The notes below the pieces were generated by a model. It was not told the origin of the DNA. It was given only the letters and a program-made list of their open reading frames with translations, and did not search any database. Shown piece by piece: positions 55,086 to 63,948 of a DNA stretch of 64,000 nucleotides (the first letter of the stretch is position 1; the number at the start of each line of letters is the position of its first letter). The stretch comes from Phytopseudomonas daroniae (GTDB lineage: Bacteria; Pseudomonadota; Gammaproteobacteria; Pseudomonadales; Pseudomonadaceae): the NCBI RefSeq assembly GCF_004327285.1, contig NZ_QJUI01000019.1, positions 1-64,000 of the forward strand. The letters are read 5' to 3'. Position numbers and translations under genes: made by a program.

Positions 55086-56945
55086 TTAGAAGCGCTCGAT
55101 GTCTGCCTTGCTCTCCAGTTGCTTGCGGAAAGCCGCGAAGTCCTGCTGGCCGCTGCGTGAGGCGAGGAAACGACGGTACATCGTCTTCTCCTCTTCGCTC
55201 AGCGCTTCCTCAGGTTCGCTGACGCCTTTCAGGCGTACCACCACGAAGTCCCCATTGCCCAGCGTTACACCACTGAACTCTGAGGTTTCACCAGCAGGCT
55301 TGGGCATGCGGAACAGCGCCTGCAGCACAGCCGGGTCGACACCTTCCTGATTGCGCGTGGCGGCTTCCACCACTTGCCACTCCGAACCTTCCGCCTGCGC
55401 CTTGCCATCACGCAGCTCGGCGACCAATGCCTCACCAGCGGCCTTGGCAGCCTCGCTGGCACGGGTCTGGGTCAGCTGATCGCGGATGCTGTCGCTCACC
55501 TGCTCCAGCGTCAGCTGTTGCGGCTTGCGGTGCTCCTTGACGCGAATCACCACCAGGGTGCTCGGGTCGAGCTCGATGACGCCGCTGTTGCTACCGTCTT
55601 CCAGCACTTCCTGGCTGAAGGCAGCCTGCAGCACTTGGCGGTTACCGGCAAGACCTTCGCCACCCTGGCGACCAATGGGCTCACTGGTCTGCACCTTAAG
55701 ACCCAATTCCTGGGCTGGTTGCAGCAGATCCGAGGACTCGAACGCGGCGTCTTCCAGTTGCTTGGTCGCTTCGACGAAACGAAGCTCGACACGCTGAGCC
55801 TTGAGATCGGCCTCGAGCTTTTCCTGCATGCTGGCGAGCGACGGTACTTCAGGAGCCTGCACACCCAACAGCTTGATCAGGTGCCAGCCGAATTCGCTGC
55901 GTACCGGCGCCGATACTTCGTCTTTGTTCAATGCGTAGAGAGCATCCTCGAAGGCTGGGTCGTATACACCCTTGCCAGCGTAGCCGAGATCACCGCCATC
56001 GCTGGCGGAACCTGGATCCTGGGAGAAATCCTTGGCTAGTGCAGCGAAGTCTTCGCCTTGCTGCAGGCGTTTCTGCACGTCTTCGATCTGGGCTTTGGCC
56101 TGTTCGTCGCTGACGTCGCCGCCGACTTCGATGAGGATATGCGCCGCCTGACGCTGCTCAGCCAGGTTGGCGATTTCCGACTCGTACGCGGCTTTCAGCT
56201 CGTCGTCGCTGACCGAAATATCCGCGAAGAATGCATCTTTCTTCAACTCGACGTATTCCAGAACCACCTGCTCCGGGCTCATGAACTGAGACTGCTGAGC
56301 ATCGTAGTAGGCTTTGACGTCGTCATCGCTGACCTGCACCGCATCGGTATCCACCTTGATGGTACGAGTCGCGAAGTCACGGGTCTGTTTCTCCAGCCGG
56401 GCGAATGCCGCCACTTCTTCGTCTGTGACAAAACCGCTGCCGGACAGACCGGCACGCAGCTGACCGATCAGCATCTCCTGCTCGAGCATCTGACGGAATT
56501 GCATGCGGGTGTAGCCGAGCTGACGAATAACCTGGTCGAAACGATCCGCATTGAAGCGGCCATCCACCTGGAATTCAGGCGTCTGTACGATCACCTGGTC
56601 GAGTGCAGGCTGAGAAAAGGCGAATTTGGCATCCGCAGCGCCCTGCAGCAGCAGGGAGCGCTCGATCAAACCTTTCAGCGAAGCGTCACGCAGCAGATTC
56701 TCATCCAGCAGTGAAGGGTCGAATTCCTGGCCGAGCTGCTGCAACAGCTGACGACGCTGCATTTCCACAGCCTGATTGAGTTCGTTCTGGCTAATCGCCT
56801 CGCCATTCACCTTGGCGGCATTCTGACTGTTGCCACTACCGGTGAAGATGGCATCGACCCCGGTCAGCGCCAACAGGGCGACGATCAGGCCGATGATGGT
56901 TTTGGCAATCCAACCCTGTGAATTGTCCCTGATATTTTGCAGCAT
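55086..56945 (-). CDS. ppiD: Periplasmic folding chaperone PpiD (SurA N-domain type)
   Basis: 619 residues, with one N-terminal membrane helix (TIIGLIVALLALTGVDAIF), a SurA-like N-domain, a parvulin domain (about 255-360, QAAHILIEVGG...DGGDLGYAGKG) and a long C-terminal region. PpiD is anchored in the inner membrane and helps fold exported proteins near the Sec translocon. The parvulin domain in PpiD is often inactive as an isomerase. It is the last gene of the tig-clp-lon block. Confidence 0.93.
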   Translation of the reverse strand: MLQNIRDNSQGWIAKTIIGLIVALLALTGVDAIFTGSGNSQNAAKVNGEAISQNELNQAVEMQRRQLLQQLGQEFDPSLLDENLLRDASLKGLIERSLLLQGAADAKFAFSQPALDQVIVQTPEFQVDGRFNADRFDQVIRQLGYTRMQFRQMLEQEMLIGQLRAGLSGSGFVTDEEVAAFARLEKQTRDFATRTIKVDTDAVQVSDDDVKAYYDAQQSQFMSPEQVVLEYVELKKDAFFADISVSDDELKAAYESEIANLAEQRQAAHILIEVGGDVSDEQAKAQIEDVQKRLQQGEDFAALAKDFSQDPGSASDGGDLGYAGKGVYDPAFEDALYALNKDEVSAPVRSEFGWHLIKLLGVQAPEVPSLASMQEKLEADLKAQRVELRFVEATKQLEDAAFESSDLLQPAQELGLKVQTSEPIGRQGGEGLAGNRQVLQAAFSQEVLEDGSNSGVIELDPSTLVVIRVKEHRKPQQLTLEQVSDSIRDQLTQTRASEAAKAAGEALVAELRDGKAQAEGSEWQVVEAATRNQEGVDPAVLQALFRMPKPAGETSEFSGVTLGNGDFVVVRLKGVSEPEEALSEEEKTMYRRFLASRSGQQDFAAFRKQLESKADIERF

Positions 56946-57010
56946 GCTTCCCCCAGAACGACCACGTACTAAAAATGGCCGCGCAGCGTGGGTAAAATCC
57001 GGATAGAAGA

Positions 57011-57034
57011 AAGGCGCATCCTGGGATGCGCCTT
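57011..57034 (-). terminator. Terminator of hupB
   Basis: AAGGCGCATCC / GGATGCGCCTT arms around two bases, then TTTCTTCT in the minus direction. It lies about 130 bases after the hupB stop; the interval between shows nothing recognisable. Confidence 0.75.
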
Positions 57035-57163
57035 CTCGTAACGTGCGAAGCGGATCGGGATCATCAAATCTACAATCCCCGGTGTGACAGACCTGATGGT
57101 CTTATTGCCGCCCCACAACCGAGCCGGGGTTAGCCGACCCGGCGGGCAAAGGCCCGAAGACGC

Positions 57164-57436
57164 TTAGTTAACGGCGTCTTTCAGGGCTTTACCAGCTTTG
57201 AAACCAGGGATCTTGGCAGCAGCGATGCTAATCGGCTTGCCAGTCTGCGGGTTGCGACCAGTGCGAGCAGCGCGCTCTTTGACAGCGAAAGTACCGAAAC
57301 CCACCAGTACGACGGAGTCACCAGCTTTCAGAGCGCCAGTAACGGATTCAATCACTGCGTCCAGCGCACGGCCAGCAACAGCTTTCGGGATATCAGCAGA
57401 TGCAGCGATGGCATCGATCAGTTCCGACTTGTTCAC
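57164..57436 (-). CDS. hupB: DNA-binding protein HU-beta
   Basis: 90 residues, exact size of HU. It begins at a GTG at 57436 (MNKSELIDAIAASADI) with AAGGGGA nearby as ribosome binding site; the longer frame is not a real N-terminus. FGTFAVKERAARTGRNPQTG is the DNA-binding arm with the Pro tip that bends DNA, and the C-terminal KALKDAVN closes the dimer. HU compacts the nucleoid. It has its own promoter between lon and itself. Confidence 0.97.
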   Translation of the reverse strand: MNKSELIDAIAASADIPKAVAGRALDAVIESVTGALKAGDSVVLVGFGTFAVKERAARTGRNPQTGKPISIAAAKIPGFKAGKALKDAVN

Positions 57437-57529
57437 TCTAAGTCCCCTTAATTTCGGTTGAGTTTGTTTCTTGATTTTAATGGAAGCGAATCGGGTGCTG
57501 GATGGCTCTGCCGACACGGTAAGAACCGC

Positions 57530-57559
57530 TTTATAGCAAGGGCTCTAAAATTGTGTCAA
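57530..57559 (-). promoter_or_regulatory. Sigma-70 promoter of hupB
   Basis: Read on the minus strand, TTGACA (57559-57554), 18-base spacer, TATAAA (57535-57530). A near-consensus promoter about 90 bases before the hupB start, consistent with strong HU expression. Confidence 0.8.
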
Positions 57560-57572
57560 GGAAGCCACCCGG

Positions 57573-59969
57573 CTAATGCGTGCTGATTCGCTCCTTGGAA
57601 TCAGACTCGCGTTTTTCATCCTTTGCAACCAACTCCGGAGCCGCGTCTGGCAAGGGCTCCGGGGCGTATTGCAGCGCAATTTGCAGGACCTCGTCAATCC
57701 ATTTGACCGGTTTAATCTGCAGGTCTTGCTTGATGTTCTCCGGAATTTCCTTGAGGTCGCGAATATTTTCCTGGGGAATGATCACGGTTTTGATTCCACC
57801 GCGATGCGCCGCAAGCAGTTTTTCCTTCAAGCCACCGATCGCCAGAACCTGACCGCGAAGGGTGATTTCTCCGGTCATCGCGACATCGGCGCGCACTGGA
57901 ATTTGCGTCAATGCCGACACCAGCGCGGTACACATACCGACGCCCGCACTCGGGCCATCCTTCGGTGTCGCCCCTTCCGGCATGTGGATGTGGATGTCGC
58001 GTTTTTCGTAGAAATCCGGCGCCACACCCAGGCTTTGCGCACGGCTGCGCACCACTGTTTGCGCGGCTGTGATCGATTCGAGCATCACATCGCCCAACGA
58101 ACCGGTCTTGATCAGATTGCCCTTGCCAGGCACCACCGCGGCCTCGATTGTCAGCAGCTCGCCGCCGACCTGAGTCCACGCCAGACCGGTTACCTGACCG
58201 ATCTGATCCTGCTGCTCAGCGAGGCCATAGCGATGCTTGCGTACGCCCAGGAAGTCTTCCAGCGAGTCGGCCGTGACCAGCACATGGAAGCGTTTTTCCT
58301 TGGCATGCTGCTTGACCGCACGCCGGCAAACCTTGGCGATCTGCCGTTCCAGACTCCGCACACCCGCTTCTCGGGTGTAGTAACGAATAATGTCACGGAT
58401 CGCCTCGTCCTCGAACTCCAACTCGGTTTTTTTCAAGCCATTGGCCTGAATCTGCTTGGGCGCGAGGTATTTGACGGCGATATTGACCTTCTCGTCTTCG
58501 GTATAACCCGGCAGACGAATCACCTCCATACGATCCAGCAACGCAGCCGGGATGTTCATGGAGTTGGCGGTGCACAGGAACATCACGTCCGAGAGGTCGT
58601 AGTCGACTTCGAGGTAATGGTCGTTGAAGTTGTGATTCTGCTCCGGATCGAGCACCTCGAGCAGTGCAGAGGCAGGATCGCCACGCATGTCCTGGCCCAT
58701 CTTGTCGATTTCGTCGAGCAGGAACAGCGGATTACGTACGCCAACCTTGGTCATTTTCTGGATCAGGCGCCCGGGCATCGAACCAATGTAGGTACGGCGA
58801 TGGCCGCGAATTTCCGCTTCGTCGCGCACGCCGCCCAGGGCCATACGCACGAACTTGCGATTGGTGGCGCTGGCAATGGATTCGGCCAGAGACGTCTTGC
58901 CAACGCCAGGCGGGCCGACCAGGCAGAGAACCGGCCCCTTGAGCTTCTTCACGCGCTTCTGTACGGCGAGATACTCGAGGATGCGTTCCTTGACCTCTTC
59001 GAGGCCGTAATGATCGGCATCCAGAATGCTTTCGGCGCGAGTCAGATCCAGGCGCACCTTGCTTTGCGCCTTCCACGGCACGTTCACCAGCCAGTCGATG
59101 TAGGAACGCACCACCGTGGCTTCAGCGGACATCGGCGACATCTGCTTGAGCTTGTTCAACTCAGCCTGGGCCTTGCCGTAGGCTTCCTTGGTAAGCCCGG
59201 CATTCTCGATGCGGCGCTTGAGCTCATCGAGCTCGTTGTGCCCTTCCTCGCTGTCACCCAGCTCCTTCTGAATGGCCTTCATCTGCTCATTCAGGTAGTA
59301 CTCGCGCTGGCTGCGCTCCATCTGTTTCTTCACGCGGCCGCGAATGCGTTTTTCAACCTGAAGCAGGTCGATTTCGGCATCCAGCAGGGCCAACACATGC
59401 TCGACACGGGTCGGCAGATCGACGATCTCGAGGATTTCCTGCTTCTGCTCGATCTTCAGCACCATGTGCGCCGCCATGGTGTCGACCAGGCGGCTTGGCT
59501 CATCGATGCTGTTGAGCGATGACAGCACCTCGGCAGGCACTTTCTTGCCTAGCTGAACGTATTGTTCGAACTGGCTAAGCAGACTGCGGGTGAACACCTC
59601 GGCTTCACGCTCTGGCGCGTCGATCTCGTCGAGCAACTGGACTTCGGCACGACTATAGCCGTCAGCCTCGATGAACTGCTCTATTTCGCCGCGCTGCTCG
59701 CCCTCGACCAGCACCTTGACGGTGCCATCGGGCAATTTGAGCAACTGCAGAACGGTCGCAACGGTACCGACTCGGTAGAGCCCTTCTTCACTCGGTTCAT
59801 CGTCAGCGGGATTCTTCTGGGCCAGCAGCAGGATCTGCTTTTCCCCATTCATCGCCGCTTCGAGCGCTTCGATGGATTTCTCGCGGCCTACGAAAAGCGG
59901 GATGACCATGTGCGGATAGACCACGACATCGCGCAAAGGCAGGAGAGGCAATTCGATGGTTGTCTTCAT
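57573..59969 (-). CDS. lon: ATP-dependent protease La (Lon)
   Basis: 798 residues, usual length. The N-terminal substrate domain (about 1-310) is followed by the AAA+ ATPase (Walker A GPPGVGKT, Walker B LFLLDEIDK) and the protease domain with serine in DGPSAG and lysine in GLKEKLLAA, 43 residues apart as in E. coli Lon. It degrades misfolded and regulatory proteins. A heat-shock-like promoter precedes it. The C-terminal tail beyond residue 775 is charged and variable. Confidence 0.97.
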   Translation of the reverse strand: MKTTIELPLLPLRDVVVYPHMVIPLFVGREKSIEALEAAMNGEKQILLLAQKNPADDEPSEEGLYRVGTVATVLQLLKLPDGTVKVLVEGEQRGEIEQFIEADGYSRAEVQLLDEIDAPEREAEVFTRSLLSQFEQYVQLGKKVPAEVLSSLNSIDEPSRLVDTMAAHMVLKIEQKQEILEIVDLPTRVEHVLALLDAEIDLLQVEKRIRGRVKKQMERSQREYYLNEQMKAIQKELGDSEEGHNELDELKRRIENAGLTKEAYGKAQAELNKLKQMSPMSAEATVVRSYIDWLVNVPWKAQSKVRLDLTRAESILDADHYGLEEVKERILEYLAVQKRVKKLKGPVLCLVGPPGVGKTSLAESIASATNRKFVRMALGGVRDEAEIRGHRRTYIGSMPGRLIQKMTKVGVRNPLFLLDEIDKMGQDMRGDPASALLEVLDPEQNHNFNDHYLEVDYDLSDVMFLCTANSMNIPAALLDRMEVIRLPGYTEDEKVNIAVKYLAPKQIQANGLKKTELEFEDEAIRDIIRYYTREAGVRSLERQIAKVCRRAVKQHAKEKRFHVLVTADSLEDFLGVRKHRYGLAEQQDQIGQVTGLAWTQVGGELLTIEAAVVPGKGNLIKTGSLGDVMLESITAAQTVVRSRAQSLGVAPDFYEKRDIHIHMPEGATPKDGPSAGVGMCTALVSALTQIPVRADVAMTGEITLRGQVLAIGGLKEKLLAAHRGGIKTVIIPQENIRDLKEIPENIKQDLQIKPVKWIDEVLQIALQYAPEPLPDAAPELVAKDEKRESDSKERISTH

Positions 59970-60024
59970 GATTTTGGCTCTACGGCGGCCTTGCGGCCGT
60001 AAACGGTGGGAGTACCCTTGGCCC

Positions 60025-60055
60025 TAAGATGGGGGTAGCCCCAAGAAAAAACAAG
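60025..60055 (-). promoter_or_regulatory. Candidate heat-shock (sigma-32) promoter of lon
   Basis: On the minus strand CTTGTTT (60055-60049), 14-base spacer, CCCCATCTTA (60034-60025) resembles the sigma-32 consensus CTTGAAA-N13-17-CCCCATnT. It is 55-85 bases before the lon ATG at 59969. Confidence 0.55.
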
Positions 60056-60068
60056 CACTGCTGTCGGT

Positions 60069-60100
60069 AAAAGCAAAGGGGCCCGCAGGCCCCTTGCTTT
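60069..60100 (-). terminator. Terminator after clpX
   Basis: AAAGCAAGGGGCC / GGCCCCTTTGCTTTT arms in the minus direction, ending in a T-rich stretch, 20 bases after the clpX stop. Confidence 0.8.
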
Positions 60101-60118
60101 CAACAGATGACAAACGCG

Positions 60119-61399
60119 TTACGCGTCAGGCGCTGCCTTGGCAGGCGGCTCGATGTTTTCGTAGATCAGCAGCGGTTTGGAACTGCCATCGATGACACTT
60201 TCATCGATGACCACCTTGCTGACGTCCGATTGCGACGGAATGTCATACATGGTGTCGAGCAGCACACCTTCGAGAATCGAGCGCAGGCCACGGGCACCGG
60301 TCTTGCGCTCCAGTGCCTTGAGAGCCACGGCCTTGAGCGCGTCAGGACGGAATTCGAGATCCACCCCTTCCATCTCGAACAGCTTGCCGTACTGCTTGGT
60401 CAGCGCGTTCTTCGGCTCGGTAAGAATCTGCACCAGCGCAGCCTCGTCCAGCTCCTCCAGCGTTGCGATGACCGGCAAGCGACCAACGAACTCGGGAATC
60501 AGACCGAACTTGACCAGGTCGTCCGGCTCTATCTCGCGCAGCGACTCGCCAATCTTCTTCTCGACATCCTTGGTGCGAACCTCGGCACTGAAGCCGATGC
60601 CGCCCTTGGTGGAGCGCCCCTGGATCACCTTCTCGATGCCGGCGAAAGCGCCACCGCAGATGAACAGGATGTTACGCGTGTCGACCTGCAGGAACTCCTG
60701 CTGGGGATGCTTGCGGCCACCCTGAGGCGGAACGGAGGCAACAGTGCCTTCGATCAGCTTCAGCAGTGCCTGCTGCACGCCCTCGCCCGATACGTCACGG
60801 GTGATGGACGGATTGTCGGACTTGCGGGAAATCTTGTCGATTTCATCGATGTAGACGATGCCCATCTGGGCCTTCTCGACATCGTAATCACACTTCTGCA
60901 GCAGCTTCTGAATGATGTTCTCGACGTCTTCACCCACGTAGCCGGCTTCGGTCAGGGTGGTCGCGTCGGCGATGGTGAAAGGAACGTTCAACAGACGCGC
61001 CAGGGTTTCAGCCAGCAGCGTCTTACCCGAGCCAGTCGGGCCGAGGAGCAGGATATTGCTCTTGCCGAGCTCGACATCGTCCTTTTTCTCGCGCTGGTTG
61101 AGGCGCTTGTAGTGGTTATAGACCGCGACCGCCAGAATCTTCTTGGCCCGTTCCTGACCGATCACGTACTGATCGAGGATCGCGCTGATTTCCTTGGGGG
61201 CCGGCAGTTTGTGCGCGCTGCTCTCGGCCTGGGCTTCTTGCACCTCCTCACGGATGATGTCATTGCACAGGTCGACGCACTCGTCGCAGATAAAAACCGA
61301 GGGGCCAGCAATCAATTTGCGCACTTCATGCTGGCTTTTGCCGCAGAAGGAGCAATAAAGCAGCTTGCCGTTGTCCTCGCCGTTGCGGGTGTCAGTCAT
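60119..61399 (-). CDS. clpX: ATP-dependent Clp protease ATPase subunit ClpX
   Basis: 426 residues from the ATG at 61399 (MTDTRNGEDNGKLLYCSFCG). The N-terminal zinc domain uses C16, C19, C38 and C41. The AAA+ domain has Walker A GPTGSGKT and Walker B IVYIDEIDK, with the GYVGEDVE pore loop and an IGF-type ClpP docking loop region after it. ClpX unfolds substrates, including SsrA-tagged proteins, and feeds them to ClpP. It follows clpP on the minus strand. Confidence 0.97.
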   Translation of the reverse strand: MTDTRNGEDNGKLLYCSFCGKSQHEVRKLIAGPSVFICDECVDLCNDIIREEVQEAQAESSAHKLPAPKEISAILDQYVIGQERAKKILAVAVYNHYKRLNQREKKDDVELGKSNILLLGPTGSGKTLLAETLARLLNVPFTIADATTLTEAGYVGEDVENIIQKLLQKCDYDVEKAQMGIVYIDEIDKISRKSDNPSITRDVSGEGVQQALLKLIEGTVASVPPQGGRKHPQQEFLQVDTRNILFICGGAFAGIEKVIQGRSTKGGIGFSAEVRTKDVEKKIGESLREIEPDDLVKFGLIPEFVGRLPVIATLEELDEAALVQILTEPKNALTKQYGKLFEMEGVDLEFRPDALKAVALKALERKTGARGLRSILEGVLLDTMYDIPSQSDVSKVVIDESVIDGSSKPLLIYENIEPPAKAAPDA

Positions 61400-61508
61400 T
61401 CGATCAATCCAATACCGTAGGCTTAAAACACAAGATGGAGCCAAACCGGGGCATTTTCAAGCCCGATGTGCAGCTGACCGATCATTGCCGGTCAGCGTGC
61501 CTCCCTCT

Positions 61509-62150
61509 TCAGCCGATTTGCTCGCGACGGCTGTGTACCTTGTCGATCAGGCCGTAGTTGACGGCTTCCTCGCCGCTCATGAAACGGTCGCGATCGGTGT
61601 CACGGGCGATCACTTCGATCGGCTGGCCGGTGTGATTGGCCAGCACCTGATTCAGGCGCTCACGAATGAAGAGGATTTCCTTGGCATGGATTTCGATGTC
61701 CGAGGCCTGGCCCTGGAAACCGCCCAGCGGCTGGTGAATCATCATGCGCGAGTGCGGCAGGCAGTAACGCTTGCCCGCAGCGCCACCCGCCAGCAACAGG
61801 GCGCCCATGCTGCAGGCCTGACCGATGCAGGTAGTCGACACGTCAGGTTTGATGAACTGCATGGTGTCGTAGATCGACATACCGGCAGTCACCGAACCGC
61901 CTGGCGAGTTGATGTACAGGTGGATGTCCTTGTCCGGGTTTTCGGCCTCAAGGAACAGCAGTTGCGCGGCCACCAGGTTGGCCATGTAGTCTTCGACCGG
62001 GCCGATCAGGAAGATCACCCGCTCTTTCAACAGACGCGAATAGATGTCGTAGGCGCGCTCGCCACGTGCGGACTGCTCGACGACCATGGGAACCAGACCG
62101 CCTGCGGCCTGGATATCGGACATTTGCTGCATGAAAGGATTGTGCGACAT
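61509..62150 (-). CDS. clpP: ATP-dependent Clp protease proteolytic subunit ClpP
   Basis: 213 residues from the ATG at 62150 (MSHNPFMQQM), the family-typical start, rather than the frame beginning at 62195. The catalytic triad is Ser114 (QACSMGALLL), His139 (MMIHQPLGG) and Asp188 (TDRDRF region). The N-terminal stretch is probably removed as propeptide. ClpP forms a tetradecamer chamber fed by ClpX or ClpA. A stem-loop lies between tig and clpP. Confidence 0.97.
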   Translation of the reverse strand: MSHNPFMQQMSDIQAAGGLVPMVVEQSARGERAYDIYSRLLKERVIFLIGPVEDYMANLVAAQLLFLEAENPDKDIHLYINSPGGSVTAGMSIYDTMQFIKPDVSTTCIGQACSMGALLLAGGAAGKRYCLPHSRMMIHQPLGGFQGQASDIEIHAKEILFIRERLNQVLANHTGQPIEVIARDTDRDRFMSGEEAVNYGLIDKVHSRREQIG

Positions 62151-62192
62151 TTCCAGCACTCGCTCCCTAATAAAAGTCATGTCTCGAAGACG

Positions 62193-62220
62193 CATAAGCC
62201 AGCACTGAGGCTGGCTTATG
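62193..62220 (-). promoter_or_regulatory. Hairpin between tig and clpP
   Basis: A 10-bp stem CATAAGCCAG / CTGGCTTATG with an 8-base loop lies 25 bases after the tig stop, with no T tract. It could partially end tig transcription, protect mRNA or be an RNase site. Confidence 0.5.
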
Positions 62221-62244
62221 GTGTTCTCGAACGAGGTGAAGGAA

Positions 62245-63555
62245 TCAGGCGGCCTGCGGAGCTTCTGCCGGCTTGACTGCTTCTTCGTAAGAGACCGATT
62301 TGTCAGTCACATTGGCCTTCTGCAAAACAGTATCTACAACTTGCTCTTCCAGTACAACCGAACGAACTTCGTTCAGTTGCTGGTCGTTCTTGTAGTACCA
62401 CGCCACGACCTGCTCTGGCTCCTGGTAGGCCGAAGCCATTTCCTGGATCAGCTCACGGACGCGGGCGTCATCTGGCTTGAGTTCGAACTGCTTGACCACT
62501 TCGGCAACGATCAGGCCGAGGGACACACGGCGCTTGGCTTGTTCTTCGAACAGCTCGGCCGGCAGTTGATCAGGCTTGATGTTGCCACCGAACTGTTGAA
62601 CGGCCTGCACGCGCAGATTGTTCACTTCGTTGGCGATCAGCGCTTTCGGCACGTCGACCGGGTTGGCAGCCAGCAGGCCGTCCATTACCTGGTTCTTGAT
62701 CTTGGATTTGATCGCCTGGCGCAGCTCACGCTCCATGTTCTTGCGAACTTCGGTGCGGAAGCCTTCCAGACCGCCTTCCTTGATGCCGAACAGAGTGAAG
62801 AACTCGTCATTCAGCTCTGGCAGCTGCGGAGCGGAGACGCTGTTCACGGTTACGGTGAACTCGGCAGTCTTGCCAGCCAGATCGAGATTCTGATAGTCCT
62901 CGGGGAAGGTCGGATTGATCACCCGCTCTTCACCAGCCTTGGCGCCGATCAGGGCGTCTTCGAAGCCCGGGATCATGCGGCCGGAGCCCAGCACCAGCTG
63001 GGTGCCGGTGGCGGAACCGCCAGCGAAGGCCTCGCCGTCGATCTTGCCAACGAAGTCGATGTTCAGTTGGTCGTCTTTCTCGGCAGCACGCTCGACAGCT
63101 TCGAAGCGGGTATTCTGCTTGCGCAGGATATCCAGCATGTTGTCGACATCGGAGTCAGCCACGTCAGCCTGCTGGCGCTCGATGGCAATGCCCTCAAGAC
63201 CACCGACCTTGATTTCCGGGAAGACTTCGAAGGTAGCGATGAATTCCAGATCCTTGCCCTTCTCCAGCACTTTCGGCTCGACCGAAGGCTGACCAGCAGG
63301 AGTGAGCTTCTGCTCGGCAATGGCCTCATAGAAGGAGGACTGAATGACATCACCTACAGCTTCCTGGCGCGCATCAGCCTCGAAACGCTGACGAATCACG
63401 CTCATTGGCACTTTGCCAGGACGGAAACCAGGGATCTTGGCCTTCTGTGCAGTCTGCTGCAGACGCTTGTTGACCTGAGTCTCGATACGCTCGGCCGGCA
63501 CAGTAATGCTCATGCGGCGCTCGAGAGCGGAAGTGCTTTCAACAGAAACTTGCAT
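62245..63555 (-). CDS. tig: Trigger factor (ribosome-bound chaperone)
   Basis: 436 residues from the ATG at 63555 (MQVSVESTSALERRM). The ribosome-binding loop lies in the N-domain (GFRPGKVPMS matches the signature GFRxGKxP), the FKBP-type PPIase domain is in the middle (about 160-245), and the C-domain forms the cradle. It guides folding of nascent chains. It heads the tig-clpP-clpX-lon-hupB-ppiD block and is preceded by tRNA genes. A possible promoter lies at 63616-63645. Confidence 0.97.
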   Translation of the reverse strand: MQVSVESTSALERRMSITVPAERIETQVNKRLQQTAQKAKIPGFRPGKVPMSVIRQRFEADARQEAVGDVIQSSFYEAIAEQKLTPAGQPSVEPKVLEKGKDLEFIATFEVFPEIKVGGLEGIAIERQQADVADSDVDNMLDILRKQNTRFEAVERAAEKDDQLNIDFVGKIDGEAFAGGSATGTQLVLGSGRMIPGFEDALIGAKAGEERVINPTFPEDYQNLDLAGKTAEFTVTVNSVSAPQLPELNDEFFTLFGIKEGGLEGFRTEVRKNMERELRQAIKSKIKNQVMDGLLAANPVDVPKALIANEVNNLRVQAVQQFGGNIKPDQLPAELFEEQAKRRVSLGLIVAEVVKQFELKPDDARVRELIQEMASAYQEPEQVVAWYYKNDQQLNEVRSVVLEEQVVDTVLQKANVTDKSVSYEEAVKPAEAPQAA

Positions 63556-63615
63556 GGATATTCCTCGTTGCACAGACGTATGCCGGCCGTTTACCGACCC
63601 CATTTAAGGGCATGC

Positions 63616-63645
63616 ATTCTAGAGGGAGGTGTTGCAGAAGTCACC
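63616..63645 (-). promoter_or_regulatory. Candidate promoter of tig
   Basis: On the minus strand GGTGAC (63645-63640), 18-base spacer and a good TAGAAT -10 (63621-63616), 60 bases before the tig ATG. The -35 is weak. Confidence 0.4.
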
Positions 63646-63682
63646 CTAGATGCAGGTGGCAAACGGGAGGGGCGCTTAAAGA

Positions 63683-63767
63683 TGGTGCGGACGGAGAGAC
63701 TCGAACTCTCACGCCTTGCGGCGCTGGAACCTAAATCCAGTGTGTCTACCAATTCCACCACGTCCGC
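63683..63767 (-). tRNA. tRNA-Leu (anticodon TAG)
   Basis: 85-base class II tRNA with encoded CCA. The acceptor stem GCGGACG pairs with CGTCCGC, the anticodon loop reads TTTAGGT between CTGGA and TCCAG, and the long variable arm and GTTCGAGTC T loop are intact. Confidence 0.95.
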
Positions 63768-63798
63768 GTGGTAATACATTTTTTTTTACAAACAAAAA

Positions 63799-63822
63799 CG
63801 CCAGGCTCTTAAGGGCCTGGCG
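63799..63822 (-). terminator. Terminator-like hairpin between tRNA-His and tRNA-Leu
   Basis: CGCCAGG / CCTGGCG arms with an 8-base-plus loop, followed on the minus strand by TTTTTGTTTG. It should separate or attenuate the upstream tRNA transcript from tRNA-Leu. Confidence 0.6.
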
Positions 63823-63833
63823 CTTTCAGAATA

Positions 63834-63910
63834 TGGGGTGGACGAAGGGGATCGAACCCTCGACACCAGGAGCCACAATCCTGTGCTCTACCAACTGAGC
63901 TACGCCCACC
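63834..63910 (-). tRNA. tRNA-His (anticodon GTG)
   Basis: 77 bases counting the 5' G-1 that pairs with discriminator C73, as unique to tRNA-His. The anticodon loop is ATTGTGG; CCA is encoded. The acceptor pairs GTGGGCG with CGTCCAC, with one G-U pair. Confidence 0.95.
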
Positions 63911-63948
63911 ATATTGCTTTGCTGCTTTACTTGTGCCGATTCACCTAG

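Noticed and set aside
57576..59522. 648-codon open frame opposite lon
   Set aside because: It lies wholly over a conserved Lon gene and shows only low-complexity His/Gln/Leu-rich sequence.
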